Made by a program: the position numbers and the translations under genes | In this document: positions 28,919-29,449 of the stretch, in pieces | Numbering within the stretch: the stretch's first letter is position 1 | Layout: each line of letters opens with the position of its first letter | IMG/VR virus record: IMGVR_UViG_3300022221_000020 | Span: 1 to 29,449 of that record | Length of the DNA stretch: 29,449 bases | Direction: 5' to 3' (one strand) | DNA from: a virus | The notes under the pieces: generated by a model | The model's database searches: none | Seen by the model: the letters and a program-made list of their open reading frames with translations, nothing else | Told to the model about the DNA's origin: nothing

Positions 28919-29449
28919 CACCGCAAGTTGAAACCTATAACGGCAACATGGTGAACCTGATCAATCCAGAGTCAGACACCATTGAACTGGAAGACATTGC
29001 CAGGGCACTTTCCAAGATGTCACGCTATAACGGCCATACGCGATCCGAGTTTGGTTATAGCGTTGCCCAGCACAGTGTGTGGGTGGCGGCTGCGTTGACT
29101 TACTTTGATGAGTTTGGTGTTCATAATGATGCCTTCAAGGCAGCACTGTTACACGATGCCCATGAAGCCTACACCGGCGACATTGTCAAACCACTGAAGC
29201 AGTACATCGACCCGGCAGTCACGATCATGCAGAACAAACTGGATGATGTGATCATGGATGCATTGAACGTGGCACGCCCCAGCGTGGATGTGAAAGAGCA
29301 GATCAAGATCATCGACCAGTGGGCATTGAGTATGGAGTCGCGCAAGTTCATGCACTCAGGTGGTATTGGCTGGAACCTGCCCGAGGCACCCAACCACCTG
29401 CTGCCCGAAGTGATGGAACCCCTGCCACCCAGTGATGCCTGCCAGCTAT
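28915..29449 (+). CDS. HD-domain phosphohydrolase, partial at window end
   Basis: ATG at 28915 overlaps the previous stop and follows AAGGAGG. 178 residues are visible with no stop before the window ends. The sequence (SRYNGHTRSEFGYSVAQHSVWVAAAL..., KAALLHDAHEAYTGDIVKPLKQYI, IIDQWALSMESRKFMH) shows the HD metal centre: His53, His80-Asp81 and Asp134. The layout is of YfbR-type 5'-deoxynucleotidases, which remove phosphate from deoxynucleoside monophosphates. In phages it may adjust nucleotide pools during replication. The C-terminal end is unknown. Confidence 0.85.
   Translation, partial: MTPQVETYNGNMVNLINPESDTIELEDIARALSKMSRYNGHTRSEFGYSVAQHSVWVAAALTYFDEFGVHNDAFKAALLHDAHEAYTGDIVKPLKQYIDPAVTIMQNKLDDVIMDALNVARPSVDVKEQIKIIDQWALSMESRKFMHSGGIGWNLPEAPNHLLPEVMEPLPPSDACQL

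Noticed and set aside
1-29449. CRISPR arrays, tRNA genes, insertion sequences
   Set aside because: None found: no regularly spaced short repeats, no cloverleaf-like sequence with the usual conserved loops, and no transposase apart from the phage A gene.

Overview
The window is most of the genome of a Mu-like transposable, contractile-tailed phage (myovirus), probably a prophage of a gammaproteobacterium. Evidence: a DDE transposase (A) followed by an AAA+ ATPase (B), a divergent repressor/Ner switch, and a near-complete Mu-type head and tail cluster (I, gp35, gp36, G, gp37, gp38, L, M, gp41/gp42, tape measure, N, P, gp45 to gp48). Host assignment is inference from family resemblance and moderate GC; no clear host gene is seen.

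Layout. 1-195: non-coding, with short direct repeats that could be a phage end. 196-2121: terminal accessory block (small ORF, 57-residue protein, four-helix membrane protein, D12-class adenine methylase). 2311-20796: late structural genes, all on the minus strand and mostly overlapping, running from protease/scaffold (right) to tail fibre and methylase (left). Two departures stand out: a secreted-protein gene on the plus strand wedged between tape measure and N (8430-8780), and a block of six non-Mu genes (14004-17713), including a LamG/repeat protein, between the gp35 and gp36 homologues. 20800-21169: a gene-free junction with a bidirectional terminator and hairpins. 21170-23053: minus-strand repressor plus three accessory genes, one with a possible promoter of its own. 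23053-23177: control region with palindromic operator candidates. 23177-29449: plus-strand early genes (ner, four small or hypothetical genes, A, B, two small genes, an HD-domain hydrolase cut by the window end), with one antisense zinc-ribbon gene at 23365-23736.

How it fits together. Repressor and Ner would set lysogeny versus replicative transposition by A and B. Late transcription must start near 20800 and run left through capsid and tail to the methylase, which sits where Mu carries its own DNA modification gene (mom). The terminase, portal, gpF, lysis genes and Mor/C activators are absent here and, if the phage is intact, should lie right of 29449. In Mu the early and late genes are collinear; here the head-tail cluster points the opposite way to A and B.

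Notable signals: a nested scaffold start inside the protease, a likely -2 programmed frameshift joining the gp41/gp42 chaperones, a complete seven-blade beta-propeller tail fibre, a 14-bp palindrome core shared by two early/lysogenic genes, an operator-like palindrome pair at the repressor gene, and repeated TATATATA tracts.
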